Position numbers and translations under genes: made by a program. From Streptomyces sp. MNU76 (lineage in GTDB: Bacteria; Actinomycetota; Actinomycetes; Streptomycetales; Streptomycetaceae), in contig NZ_JAJKLK010000031.1 of the NCBI RefSeq assembly GCF_020982545.1, positions 248,001-312,000 on the forward strand: DNA of 64,000 nt, written 5' to 3'. Below are positions 52,705 to 61,594 of the stretch, piece after piece. The notes under the pieces are model-generated. The model was not told the origin of the DNA. It saw only the letters and a program-made list of their open reading frames with translations, and did not search any database. Each line of letters starts with the position of its first letter. The stretch's first letter is position 1.

Positions 52705-52922
52705 CCTAGGGCGTGTTTCGGAAGTCCCTTCTGCTCTGCGTCGCCCGGCACGCTCCCCCGGTCTCGGCTGGCGCTCGACCGGGAGGTACCCCCACCGCCG
52801 CACCGGACGAAAGGCCGAGTACACCCAGTACGAGGCCTTTCGTCCGGCGCGCCGAGAGCACGCACCGGACGCCGCAGAGCCGCCCTTCGGGCGACGAAGG
52901 GACTTCCGAAACACGCCCTAGG
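52705..52922. repeat. MITE-like inverted-repeat element, 218 bp
   Basis: The ends are 27-base perfect inverted repeats (52705-52731 and 52896-52922) opening with CCTAGGGCGTGTTTCGG. CCTAGG is itself palindromic. Inside lies a 14-bp perfect hairpin (CCGGACGAAAGGCC at 52803-52816, complement at 52834-52847). No transposase is encoded, so it would depend on one in trans. Similar elements occur in many Streptomyces. The right end supplies the TAG stop of the TetR gene. Confidence 0.8.
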
Positions 52923-53523
52923 GACGGACCTCCTCGCGCACCATCCCGGCCACGTGCTCGGTGATGGTGTCGAGGATGTCCGTCCAGGCCGCGTCGTCGC
53001 CCAGGACCAGGAAGTTCAGGGTGAGGCCGTCGGTCATGGCGGCGAGGTAACGGGCCAGGACCGGGACGGGCACGGTCAGTTCGAACCCCATCGACCTGCG
53101 CAACTGTTCGATGAGGTCGGCGTAGGTGACCTGGTACATCTCGTACTGGCGCCGGGCCAGGTGTTCGAAGCCGGGCTCGCGGAGGGCGTACTGGGTGAGT
53201 TCGTAGGTCAGCATGTGCTCGCCCGGGTGGGCGGAGACATGGTCCCAGTAGGCCTGGAAACCGGCCCGGACGGTCTCCCTGAGGGTGTCCCGGGGCCGGA
53301 TCGCCTCCCGTACGAGGGTGACGTAGTGCCCGGTGATGGTGGTGATCACGGACTCGATCAGTTCCTGCTTCGACTCGAAGCAGTAGTGGAAGACGCTCAG
53401 TGACACGCCCGCCTCGGCCGCGATGGACCGGGTCGTCGTCCTGGGGACGCCGTCCCGGGTCATCGCGCGGATCGCGGCCTCGGTGAGCTGTCTGCGCCGC
53501 TCGGCCGACGGCAGGCGTGCCAT
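52918..53523 (-). CDS. TetR-family regulator, 201 aa
   Basis: The ATG at 53523 starts a TetR HTH (LTEAAIRAMTRDGVPRTTTR ... SIAAEAGVSLSVFHYCFESK, residues 13-52) and a normal ligand-binding helix bundle. The TAG stop lies inside the end of the MITE-like repeat, so the element has probably set or shifted its C-terminus (REEVRP then stop). The gene follows the dipeptidase on the same strand with only 30 bases between, so it may be cotranscribed and control it. Confidence 0.85.
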   Translation of the reverse strand: MARLPSAERRRQLTEAAIRAMTRDGVPRTTTRSIAAEAGVSLSVFHYCFESKQELIESVITTITGHYVTLVREAIRPRDTLRETVRAGFQAYWDHVSAHPGEHMLTYELTQYALREPGFEHLARRQYEMYQVTYADLIEQLRRSMGFELTVPVPVLARYLAAMTDGLTLNFLVLGDDAAWTDILDTITEHVAGMVREEVRP

Positions 53524-53553
53524 GTGCGTTCCTCTTTCCCCCGTGGTGCGCGG

Positions 53554-55614
53554 TCAGCCGCTGTAGACGCCCACCTCGTAGAGGGAGTAGCCCCAGTCGG
53601 TGCCGCGGTCGGTCCCCAGCATTCGAACATATCTGGCCGGCACGGCGGCGAACCCGGCCGTGTCCAGACCGCCGTCGCCGGAGGTCGTGGACCATACGGT
53701 CTTCCAGGTCGAGCCGTCGGTGGAGACGTCGATCCGGTATGCCTTGCCGTAGGCCCGCTCCCAGTCCAGCGTGACCTTCTTGATCACGCGTGAGGAGCCG
53801 AGGTCGAGCTGCAGCCACTGGCCGTCGCTCCAGTCGCTCGCCCAGCGGGTGGAGCCGTCGCCGTCCACCGCCCGGCCGGGCTGGTAGCTGGTGAAGGGGT
53901 TCGACTCGGACGAACTGGCCGTCGCCGTCGCACCCTTGGCGAGGTTCACGCCCGCCCGGTGGGCCTCGGAGGCACCCCAGGTGCCCAGGTAGGACTCGGC
54001 GCCCTTGAAGAGGTCGTCCACCACGCCCTGGCCGCCGACGAGCCGGATGTCCTCGATCCAGTCCGGGACCATGCCCACATGGGCGGCACCGTCGGTGTTG
54101 TAGTTCCAGGTGCGCTGACCCGTGGTCTGCCTGTCGATCGTCGAGCCGCCGTCGACGCTCCTGAAGGGGTACGTCACCGGGTTGGAGGTGTTCGCGCCGC
54201 GCGGGGCGGGGTGCTCACCGACGCCGTTGAAGTCGGTGCCGAAGCCGTAGCCCACGTCGTACTTGGCCCGCAGCGCGTCGGTGCGCTTCGCCTCCTCGCT
54301 GAACTCCGCCGACCCGTGCATGTACTGGGCGACGAAACCGCCGAGGGAGTAGACCCGCTCCGTCCAGTTCAGGTCCATCCAGCTGTGCGAGGACAGCACG
54401 CCCGGGTAGGACGCGGCCTCGAACATGTCCAGCACCTGGCCGGTGGCCTTGACGCTCATGTGGTCGATCTCGAGCATCATCTTGCGCTTCATCATGCCCT
54501 GCACGGCGTACTCACCGAGATCGGTCAGCCCCCGTACGTTGCACTGCGCGTTCTCGTCGTACTCCGGCACCTCGGTGCCCGCCGGCAGGTCCTCCTCGGC
54601 CTCCGTCGACGCCCCGCCGATGGGGTTGTCCTTCTGCGGGCCCTTGCACTTCTCCGTCTGCCAGAACGTCCCGGTCGACAGGAACTGCCCGACGTTGATG
54701 GCCGTACCGAGCCCGTGCTCGTCGAAGCGGACGCCGCACAGCGCGTTGTCGAACTTGTGGCACAGGAACATGCTGCGCACACCCAGGTCGTACAGCTCGT
54801 CGAGGCCCTTGTCGATGTCGGCCTTGCTGCACTGCGGGATGTCGAGGATCTGCTTGCAGCCGAACGGCTCGGAGGTCTCCACGCCCAGGACGACGGCGAG
54901 CTTGCCCTGCTTGATCACCTCACGGGCCTGCGCGCTGTCGGTGACGATCCGGAACCAGCCCTTGCCGGTGCCGCCGTACTGCGCGTCGATGTACGCCTGG
55001 AGGTCGTACGTCAGCTTCGCCTGGAGCCGGATCGAGGTCATCTCGTCGCAGCTGCGGTCCTTGAACGGGTAGACCGAGCAGATCATCCCGTTGGTGACCA
55101 GGTCGTTGACCAGCACCCGCTGGCCGCCGCGCCAGGCGCGCTCGATCCAGGCGTAGTAGTTGGCCTGGTGGGTCATCGAGTCGTACGCCGGCCAGTCCTT
55201 GAACGTCGGGTAGCCGACCGGGTCGTGCTTGCCGTCGCCGCCGTGGGTGATGTAGTCGAAGATCGCGAGGGAGCCGTCCGGGTAGTGCTCGGGACAGTCC
55301 TTCAGCGCGTCCGCGATACCGGACGTCGAGAACACCTTGCCGCAGATGAGCCGGCCGCCGAACGCCTCGTTGGAGAAAAGGTGGTTGTGCGCGTCGACGA
55401 ACCCGCGCACGTCCCCCGCCGCATCGGTGCCCTTGAACGGCTCGCCCGTCACGTTGATCTGGGAGTCGGGCGACGGCCGTGAGGTGGGCAGCCACCATTC
55501 GCCGGTGGCGGCCGAACTCGACGACGGGCTGAGCAGCATGCCCATCGTGGTCAGGAACAGCGCCAGCACCATGAGGGGTCTGCGGCTGCGATGGGCGCGT
55601 GGAGTCCTGGTCAT
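53554..55614 (-). CDS. Secreted M19-type dipeptidase-like protein with F5/8 (discoidin) domain, 686 aa
   Basis: The ATG at 55614 is preceded by GAGGACG; an upstream in-frame ATG (55683) is poor. A Sec signal (RRPLMVLALFLTTMGMLLSP) leads to a metal-dependent amidohydrolase-like barrel (RGFVDAHNHLFSNEAFGG, the His-x-His of M19; LEIDHMSVKATGQVLDMFEA; HSWMDLNWTERVYSLGGFVA). Residues about 555-686 form a discoidin (F5/8 C) carbohydrate-binding domain (NLAKGATATASSSESNPFTS ... KKVTLDWERAYGKAYRI). Its substrate is likely a D-amino-acid or wall peptide near glycan. Confidence 0.75.
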   Translation of the reverse strand: MTRTPRAHRSRRPLMVLALFLTTMGMLLSPSSSSAATGEWWLPTSRPSPDSQINVTGEPFKGTDAAGDVRGFVDAHNHLFSNEAFGGRLICGKVFSTSGIADALKDCPEHYPDGSLAIFDYITHGGDGKHDPVGYPTFKDWPAYDSMTHQANYYAWIERAWRGGQRVLVNDLVTNGMICSVYPFKDRSCDEMTSIRLQAKLTYDLQAYIDAQYGGTGKGWFRIVTDSAQAREVIKQGKLAVVLGVETSEPFGCKQILDIPQCSKADIDKGLDELYDLGVRSMFLCHKFDNALCGVRFDEHGLGTAINVGQFLSTGTFWQTEKCKGPQKDNPIGGASTEAEEDLPAGTEVPEYDENAQCNVRGLTDLGEYAVQGMMKRKMMLEIDHMSVKATGQVLDMFEAASYPGVLSSHSWMDLNWTERVYSLGGFVAQYMHGSAEFSEEAKRTDALRAKYDVGYGFGTDFNGVGEHPAPRGANTSNPVTYPFRSVDGGSTIDRQTTGQRTWNYNTDGAAHVGMVPDWIEDIRLVGGQGVVDDLFKGAESYLGTWGASEAHRAGVNLAKGATATASSSESNPFTSYQPGRAVDGDGSTRWASDWSDGQWLQLDLGSSRVIKKVTLDWERAYGKAYRIDVSTDGSTWKTVWSTTSGDGGLDTAGFAAVPARYVRMLGTDRGTDWGYSLYEVGVYSG

Positions 55615-55949
55615 ACTCACGTCCTCGGTCGGGGGGTGCGCGGTCGATCGGCCAGACCGTTCCGGGACACGGTGAACATTCACGACGCCTCCGGCCTGCC
55701 CGGGGCGCGTTTGTCATGGCTGGCACAAGCGATGTGACGAGAATCGCCACTGCGGTGATCCGAGTCAATAGTCCGGGACGGTTGACCTGGAGGCGCCCTC
55801 GGCCCTACGAGGGGGGTGGCGCTTCGTCGAATTCCCGTGTGGGGGCGGGGATTGCCGGGCGGGGTGGCGGAGTGCCGTGCGGCGGTGCAGGAGTTCCCGT
55901 GCGGAGTCGGGGGCTGTCCGAGGTGGTCGCCGGCCTCCGCCCTGGGCTG

Positions 55950-56250
55950 CGGGCGTCCACGCTCGGGAAAGCGGGCGTACCGACTGCCGGATCACCAGCT
56001 GCCGCTCGGCGCCACGTGGTGGTCGCCGCCCGGGCGCTCCTCGTGCTCCAGCGTCAACCGGACCGCCGTGAGCCCCGGATCCTCGTACGGCACCCGGACC
56101 GTGGTCAGTGTGGAGGAACGGTCGGCGGCGAACGTGACGTCGTCGAAGCCGATCAGGGAGGCGTCGTCGGGGACGTCGAGCCGGCGTCTACTGCTCTGCG
56201 GGACCTCTCTGTCGGGGCCGTCGATCAGTGCGACGCTTCGCCGGACGGCG
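55950..56250 (-). pseudogene. LacI-family regulator remnant
   Basis: Read on the minus strand, one frame gives RRSVALIDGPDREVPQSSR then RLDVPDDASLIGFDDVTFAA and DRSSTLTTVRVPYEDPGLTA VRLTLE, the C-terminal half of a LacI regulator. A stop at 55992-55994 interrupts it and the -1 frame continues as RQLVIRQSVRPL, the usual LacI C-terminus. About 90 residues between the first two pieces and the whole DNA-binding domain are missing. Unlike other broken genes here it has lost sequence, so it is a true decayed gene. It lies beside a LacI-type operator and a mannanase. Confidence 0.7.
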
Positions 56251-56332
56251 CCACACGTCCGCCGCGGCGTCGTTACGGCGGTAGCGGGGCCGTGGAGCCC
56301 TCTGTGCCACAGTCCGCGCGCGATGACTTGAC

Positions 56333-56392
56333 GTGTACGCGTTCAAATGGATTCATGGGAGCGCTCCCATAGACCCATTTGAACGCGTACAC
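56333..56392. promoter_or_regulatory. CebR-type operator nested in a long inverted repeat
   Basis: TGGGAGCGCTCCCA (56356-56369) is a perfect 14-bp palindrome of the CebR/LacI type. It is flanked by the 18-bp perfect inverted repeat GTGTACGCGTTCAAATGG (56333-56350) and its complement (56375-56392). A possible promoter TTGACG (56328) - 17 - ATTCAT (56351) overlaps both. It lies about 60 bases before the mannanase GTG. The operator predicts cellobiose-responsive control; the outer repeat is unexplained. Confidence 0.75.
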
Positions 56393-56453
56393 CCCCAGCG
56401 CCCCCACACCCGCCGTCCGACACTCTCGGCGCTCACCCCCACCTGGAGCCGCA

Positions 56454-58133
56454 GTGAGACCGACAAGACCGACAAGCAGTACCCAGCGCAGGAACCCCCT
56501 GGGCACTCTCCTGGCCGGCCTCGCGGGCCTGGTCGCGCTCACCCTCCTCGGCGTCCTCGCCCCGGCCGTCGCCCTGGCGCAGCCGGCCCCCGACGTCCGG
56601 GCCACCGGCCTGCACATCAGCGACGGCCGGCTGCTGGAGGCCAACGGCAACGACTTCGTGATGCGCGGCGTCAACCACGCCCACACCTGGTACCCGAACG
56701 AGACGCAGTCGCTGGCCGACGTCAAGGCGCTGGGCGCCAACACCGTCCGCGTCGTCCTCTCCGACGGTCACCGCTGGACGAAGAACAGCCCGGCCGACGT
56801 GGCGAACGTCGTCGCCCAGTGCAAGGCCAACCGCCTCATCTGTGTCCTGGAGGTGCACGACACCACCGGATACGGCGAGGAGGCCGCCGCCGGCACGCTC
56901 GACCACGCCGCCGACTACTGGATCGGCCTCAAGGACGTCCTCGCCGGCGAGGAGGACTACGTCATCGTCAACATCGGCAACGAGCCCTGGGGCAACACCA
57001 ACCCCGAGGGCTGGACCACGCCCACCAAGGCCGCCGTGCAGAAGCTGCGGGCCGCCGGCTTCCAGCACACGATCATGGTGGACGCGCCGAACTGGGGCCA
57101 GGACTGGCAGGGCGTCATGCGCGCCAACGCGCAGTCCGTGTACGACGCCGACACCACCGGCAACCTGATCTTCTCCATCCACATGTACAGCGTCTTCGAC
57201 ACGGCCGCCGAGATCACCGACTACCTGGGCGCCTTCGTGAACGCCGGACTGCCCCTGCTCATCGGTGAGTTCGGCGGACCCGCCGACCAGTGGGGCGACC
57301 CCGACGAGGACACCATGATGGCCGCCGCCGAGCAGCTCGACCTCGGCTATCTGGCCTGGTCCTGGAGCGGCAACACCGATCCGATCCTCGACCTGTCGAT
57401 CGGCTTCGACCCGACGCGGCTCAGCGCCTGGGGCCGGCGCATCTTCAACGGCGCCAACGGCATCGCGCAGACGGCGAAGGAGGCCACGGTCTTCGGTGGC
57501 GGCAGCCCCGGTGACACCCAGGCGCCGAGCACCCCCGGCACCCCGGCCGCCTCGGCGGTGACGGCGACCTCCGCCACGCTCTCCTGGACCGCCGCCACCG
57601 ACAACGTCGGCGTCACCGGCTACGACATCGTCCGGGTGAGCGGCTCCACCGAGACGAAGCTCGCGGCCTCCACCACCAACTCCGTCACCCTCACCGGCCT
57701 CACCGCCGACACGGCCTACACCTTCGCCGTCTACGCCCGGGACGCCGCCGGGAACCGGTCGGCGCGCTCGGCGACCGTGAACGTCACCACGGACGAGGGC
57801 GGCGCCCCCGCCGGGAACTGCTCCGTGACCTACCGGGCCACCAACGAGTGGCCGGGCGGCTTCCAGGGCGAGATCGTCATCCGCAACACGGGCGCCACCG
57901 CCGTCAGCGGCTGGACCCTGGCCTTCGCCTTCGCCGGCGGGCAGAAGATCACCAACATGTGGGGCGGGACCGTCACACAGAGCGGAGGCGCGGTGAGCGT
58001 GAGGCCCGCCTCCTACACCTCCACCATCCCGGCCGCGGGATCCGTGACGGTCGGGTTCACCGGGAGCAAGGGCACGACCAACACCGCGCCGACGGCCTTC
58101 ACGCTCGACGGGGCGAGCTGCGCGAGCAGTTGA
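56454..58133 (+). CDS. GH5 endo-beta-mannanase with FnIII and CBM2, 559 aa
   Basis: GTG 56454 is chosen; the TTG at 56379 lies in the operator arm. A Sec signal (LLAGLAGLVALTLLGVLAPA) precedes the GH5 barrel at about 48-345, with acid/base E177 in NIGNEPWGN and nucleophile E272 in LLIGEFGG; the sequence matches GH5_8 mannanases (ATGLHISDGRLLEANGNDF). A fibronectin III domain fills 356-446 and a cellulose-binding CBM2 455-557 with its Cys pair. It would cut beta-1,4-mannan on cellulosic material. Controlled by the CebR-type operator upstream. Confidence 0.88.
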   Translation: MRPTRPTSSTQRRNPLGTLLAGLAGLVALTLLGVLAPAVALAQPAPDVRATGLHISDGRLLEANGNDFVMRGVNHAHTWYPNETQSLADVKALGANTVRVVLSDGHRWTKNSPADVANVVAQCKANRLICVLEVHDTTGYGEEAAAGTLDHAADYWIGLKDVLAGEEDYVIVNIGNEPWGNTNPEGWTTPTKAAVQKLRAAGFQHTIMVDAPNWGQDWQGVMRANAQSVYDADTTGNLIFSIHMYSVFDTAAEITDYLGAFVNAGLPLLIGEFGGPADQWGDPDEDTMMAAAEQLDLGYLAWSWSGNTDPILDLSIGFDPTRLSAWGRRIFNGANGIAQTAKEATVFGGGSPGDTQAPSTPGTPAASAVTATSATLSWTAATDNVGVTGYDIVRVSGSTETKLAASTTNSVTLTGLTADTAYTFAVYARDAAGNRSARSATVNVTTDEGGAPAGNCSVTYRATNEWPGGFQGEIVIRNTGATAVSGWTLAFAFAGGQKITNMWGGTVTQSGGAVSVRPASYTSTIPAAGSVTVGFTGSKGTTNTAPTAFTLDGASCASS

Positions 58134-58200
58134 CCTCGCCCCGGTCGGGCGACCGTGCTTGCGAGGCGTCGGTTCCTGCCAGGTGGCCGTTCCTCGCGAG

Positions 58201-58239
58201 GTGACCGGCGGGGGCCTGCTCGCGGCCCCCGCCGGTCAC
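58201..58239. terminator. Bidirectional terminator between convergent glycosidases
   Basis: The arms GTGACCGGCGGGGGCC (58201-58216) and their exact complement (58224-58239) form a 16-bp stem with a 7-base loop between the mannanase stop and the convergent GH30 stop. Confidence 0.85.
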
Positions 58240-58240
58240 G

Positions 58241-61200
58241 TCAGCGTCGTACGAGCGTGATCCGGTAGGTCCGGGTCCGTGAGCCGTCCTCGCTCGTCAC
58301 CGTGACGACGGCGGTCGTCCGGCCGACGCGGTCCACCGTGAGGGGCGCGTACGGATCGCGCGGCGTCGCGGTGACCTTCGCCCGGGCCGGGGCGTCGGTG
58401 GCCACCCGGTAGGCGGTGGTGTCGGGGTCGAAGGCCCCGATCGGCCGGCCGTCGACCTCGACGGCGGTGGCGGCGGCGTCCGAGGAGACGCCGGGGCTCT
58501 TGGCGAACACCTCGATCTCACCCATGGTGATGTAGCCGCCCTGACGCGCGGTCATGACCACGCGCACACCGGTCACCGGGCCCGCGTCGAGCGGGACGTC
58601 GATCACCGGGGTGCCCTCGGTGCCGACCGCGACGGGGTCGCCCGCGTCGGTCCACGGCCCGTTCTCGGCGGCCTGGACCTGCACCTTCAGCCTCTCCGGG
58701 AAGGAGACATTGGTCCCGTCCCGGTGGAAGTGCGCGACGACCCGGGTGAGGTCGCGGGCCTTCGGGAGGCCGAAGGTGATGGTGTCGGACGGATTCTTGG
58801 TGCCCGACCGCCAGTTGGACCAGGCCTTCTCCGCCGTGGTGCCGTTGCGCAGCCGCTCGGCGGAGTAGCCGCTCTCGGTGTAGGTGGCGCCCACGGAGAC
58901 CTTCGGGTCGGTCGCGATGTTGCTCTGCGTCGCCTCGGTGACCTGGACGCGTACGGTGGCCTCGGCGGTGGTGCCGCCGACGACCTCGGCGCTGCCCGTC
59001 AAGGTCACCACCCCCGCCTCGTCGAACGCCCCCTCGGGTACCGCGTCCCAGCGCACCGGGAGGGTGGTGCGGCCGCCGTGCCGGCCGACGCCGACGACCG
59101 TGGACGGCAGTTCCGGGACGCCGTCCACGTACGTCTTGGCGCGGCCGGGCAGGGTCGAGGTGATCGTGTCGACGGTGACGAGGACCTGCGCGGGGTGCGT
59201 CCTGCCGAGGGCGTCGGTCGCCTCACCCGTCACCCGCACCGTCCCGGGCTTGCGCCACTTCCGGTCCGACGGTAGCTCCCACACGACGGGCAGGCTGCCG
59301 CGGGCGCCGTCCCGGTACACCGGGGTCACCGTCTCCGGCAGCTTCGGCCGCAGCCCGGGGACGGTGAACGCCTCGGCCCGTTCGGTGCGCAGCACGGTCT
59401 CGTCGGTCACCGTCCAGCGCTGGTTGGCGGCGGAGGTCGGGGTGTACGTCGACACCTTGGCGCCGTCGGCCGAGGACTGCCCGGTGACGTCGACGAGGCG
59501 GCCGGTGGCGGCGTTCACGAAGGTCCAACTGCCGTCGCCCGTGGTCGACATGATCCACTGGGCGGCCGCGGGGACCTCGCCGTCGGCCGGGTCCTCCAGA
59601 ACGGCCTGGTCGTCACGGACCGCGAGCCGCCCGCCGGTGCCGGCGTTGGTGAGGGCGTACCGCTCGCGGTTGTCGCGGCCGGGGGTCAGCTTCTCCACCG
59701 ACCACAGCTGCCGGGCGCTCGCGGCGTCGGTGGTGCGGAGGACGACGCCGGCGCCGTCCTCCGACGGGGTCAGCGACTTGCCGCTCTGGGCGCCCTGGAG
59801 CCGGTACACGTGGTCGGGCTGGACGAGGGCGGCGTCCTTCGTCACCCCGCTGACGCCGTCGGCGAGGAAGGTGGTGACGGACCTGGCCGGCACGTCGAGG
59901 GTGGCGGCACGGTCCTTCACCCGGACCGGTGTGCCCTCGACGAGGGCCCCGTCGGCGCTCGTCACGACGGGGGTGACGGTGGCGCGGGAGGAGACCTTGC
60001 CGAAGCGCGAGAGGTCCAGGGTCACCGAGCGCCCGGTCGTGCCGCTGTTGACGTGGACCACGGAGGCCGCGCGGCCGGACTTCCTGACGGCGGCGACGCT
60101 GGAGGGGTCGTCGACCTTCACGAAGCGGTCGCCGGGGCGGATGTGGTGGGTGAAGTTGCGAATGGTGTGGAACTTGGAATTGGCCCGGACCGGGCAGGTC
60201 TCCAGGGTGTCCGTGGCCGTGCAGTTGAACGGCACATGGATGCTGCCCCAGTTCTTGCCGGCGGCGGCCTGCGGGATCGAGTCCTCGATCGGCTGCCAGA
60301 ACACCCAGGCGGAGGGCTCCAGTTCCCGCATGTCGTCGACCATGCGGGTCGCGATCCCGAGCCCCGGTTCCATGCTCGTGAAGTCGGTGCCGGTGCCCCA
60401 GGTGCCCTCGACCTCGCTCATCCAGAGCTTCTTGTCGGCGCCCTTGGCGATGTCACGGGCGCTGGTGCGCATGCCGGTGCCGTAGGTGTGCACGTTCAGC
60501 TGGGGGACCGCCTCCCGCGCGGAGGCGTCGTACGCGTTCCAGTTCTGGGTGAAGATCGTGGGGTTGGTCTCGTCCATCGCGGAGATCTCGGCGTCGGTCG
60601 ACGCTGCCTGGAGCGCCTTGTCGAGCGCGAGGACGACCTTCTGCTGGAGCGCGGGGCCGGCGTGCGCGCCCTCCTGGCGGCCTCCGGTGGGCTGGCCGTT
60701 CGCGCCGATCTGGGTGCCCCAGTAGTTGGTGTTGGGCTCGTTCAGCGGCGCGATGGTGTCGAAGTCGATGCCGTGCCGCTTCTCCAACTCCTCGGTGACG
60801 CGCACGAGATACGTGGCGAACTCGTCGACGCGGTCGGCCCGGATCTGGTCCGTGCTCGCGTCGAAGCCGCCGGAGACATAGCCGCTGACGGTCTGGAACC
60901 AGGGCGGCGAGTTGCTGAACGCCTCCCAGATGTCGACCTTGTCCTTGATCTGGTCGACCCACCAGCGCTGGCCCGAGTCGGCGTCCCAGTCCCAGTGGTC
61001 GGGGTTGTCCGGGTCCCACCACTCCATGTCCTGCCGGGTGGTGCCCTCGGGCGCCTTCCAGAAACCGTCCATGGTCGCGCCGGCCTTCATGTAGTCCTTG
61101 CGGACGTCCGGGGCGTTGCCTCCGCCGATGTTGTAGCGCGCGATGGTGAGACCGAGGCCGTCCTCGCCGAACAGCATGTCGACGAGCCGTCTTCGGATGG

Positions 61201-61432
61201 GCTCCGGGTAGTTCCCCGTGGCGTTGGCGAACCAGACGAGGCTGGTGCCCCAGCCCTCGAACTCCTGCTGCCGGTACGACGGGTCGATCCGCACGGTGAC
61301 CGCGCCCGGCGCCGCATCGGCCGCCGTCGCCGACGTGTCCGCGCTCGCCGGGGGCGCGGCCATGAGGCTCGCGCCGAGGATCAGGGGGACCGTGGCTGCC
61401 AGGGCCCGGGCGATGCGATGTCGTGGGGTCAC
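58241..61432 (-). CDS. GH30 endo-beta-1,6-galactanase-like multidomain secreted enzyme, 1063 aa
   Basis: A GTG at 61432 with AAGGAG upstream begins a Sec signal (ALAATVPLILGASLMAAPPA). The GH30 barrel follows (EGWGTSLVWFANATGNYPEP; TIARYNIGGGNAPD) with acid/base E232 in APLNEPNTNYWG and nucleophile E340 in WMSEVEGTW. Residues about 555-690 form a ricin-type beta-trefoil, then two Ig-like domains (about 715-860), a discoidin-like domain (about 870-1000) and a cadherin-like end. Closest in type to GH30_5 galactanases acting on arabinogalactan. A LacI-type operator lies upstream. Confidence 0.8.
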   Translation of the reverse strand: MTPRHRIARALAATVPLILGASLMAAPPASADTSATAADAAPGAVTVRIDPSYRQQEFEGWGTSLVWFANATGNYPEPIRRRLVDMLFGEDGLGLTIARYNIGGGNAPDVRKDYMKAGATMDGFWKAPEGTTRQDMEWWDPDNPDHWDWDADSGQRWWVDQIKDKVDIWEAFSNSPPWFQTVSGYVSGGFDASTDQIRADRVDEFATYLVRVTEELEKRHGIDFDTIAPLNEPNTNYWGTQIGANGQPTGGRQEGAHAGPALQQKVVLALDKALQAASTDAEISAMDETNPTIFTQNWNAYDASAREAVPQLNVHTYGTGMRTSARDIAKGADKKLWMSEVEGTWGTGTDFTSMEPGLGIATRMVDDMRELEPSAWVFWQPIEDSIPQAAAGKNWGSIHVPFNCTATDTLETCPVRANSKFHTIRNFTHHIRPGDRFVKVDDPSSVAAVRKSGRAASVVHVNSGTTGRSVTLDLSRFGKVSSRATVTPVVTSADGALVEGTPVRVKDRAATLDVPARSVTTFLADGVSGVTKDAALVQPDHVYRLQGAQSGKSLTPSEDGAGVVLRTTDAASARQLWSVEKLTPGRDNRERYALTNAGTGGRLAVRDDQAVLEDPADGEVPAAAQWIMSTTGDGSWTFVNAATGRLVDVTGQSSADGAKVSTYTPTSAANQRWTVTDETVLRTERAEAFTVPGLRPKLPETVTPVYRDGARGSLPVVWELPSDRKWRKPGTVRVTGEATDALGRTHPAQVLVTVDTITSTLPGRAKTYVDGVPELPSTVVGVGRHGGRTTLPVRWDAVPEGAFDEAGVVTLTGSAEVVGGTTAEATVRVQVTEATQSNIATDPKVSVGATYTESGYSAERLRNGTTAEKAWSNWRSGTKNPSDTITFGLPKARDLTRVVAHFHRDGTNVSFPERLKVQVQAAENGPWTDAGDPVAVGTEGTPVIDVPLDAGPVTGVRVVMTARQGGYITMGEIEVFAKSPGVSSDAAATAVEVDGRPIGAFDPDTTAYRVATDAPARAKVTATPRDPYAPLTVDRVGRTTAVVTVTSEDGSRTRTYRITLVRR

Positions 61433-61509
61433 GACACTCCTTCCACAACACAGAGGCGAACGCGATCTCGTTGACATGCCCAAAACACGTGCTTAGCATT
61501 CAGGAAACT

Positions 61510-61521
61510 GAAAGCGCTTTC
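61510..61521. promoter_or_regulatory. LacI-type operator GAAAGCGCTTTC
   Basis: A perfect 12-bp palindrome lies about 78 bases before the GH30 start (minus strand) and 74 bases before the pectate lyase remnant (plus strand). Its CG centre is the hallmark of LacI-family sites. It may control both divergent genes. Confidence 0.65.
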
Positions 61522-61594
61522 TAGCCCTTGTGTGCATGGATTCACGCGAATTCGCCTGACCCGGAAACGTCCCCCTCGTCCCGGGAGGAACCAC

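Noticed and set aside
52488..52914. Arg-rich ORFs inside the repeat element
   Set aside because: They are frame shadows in an inverted-repeat element with no start signals; such ORFs are commonly mis-annotated.
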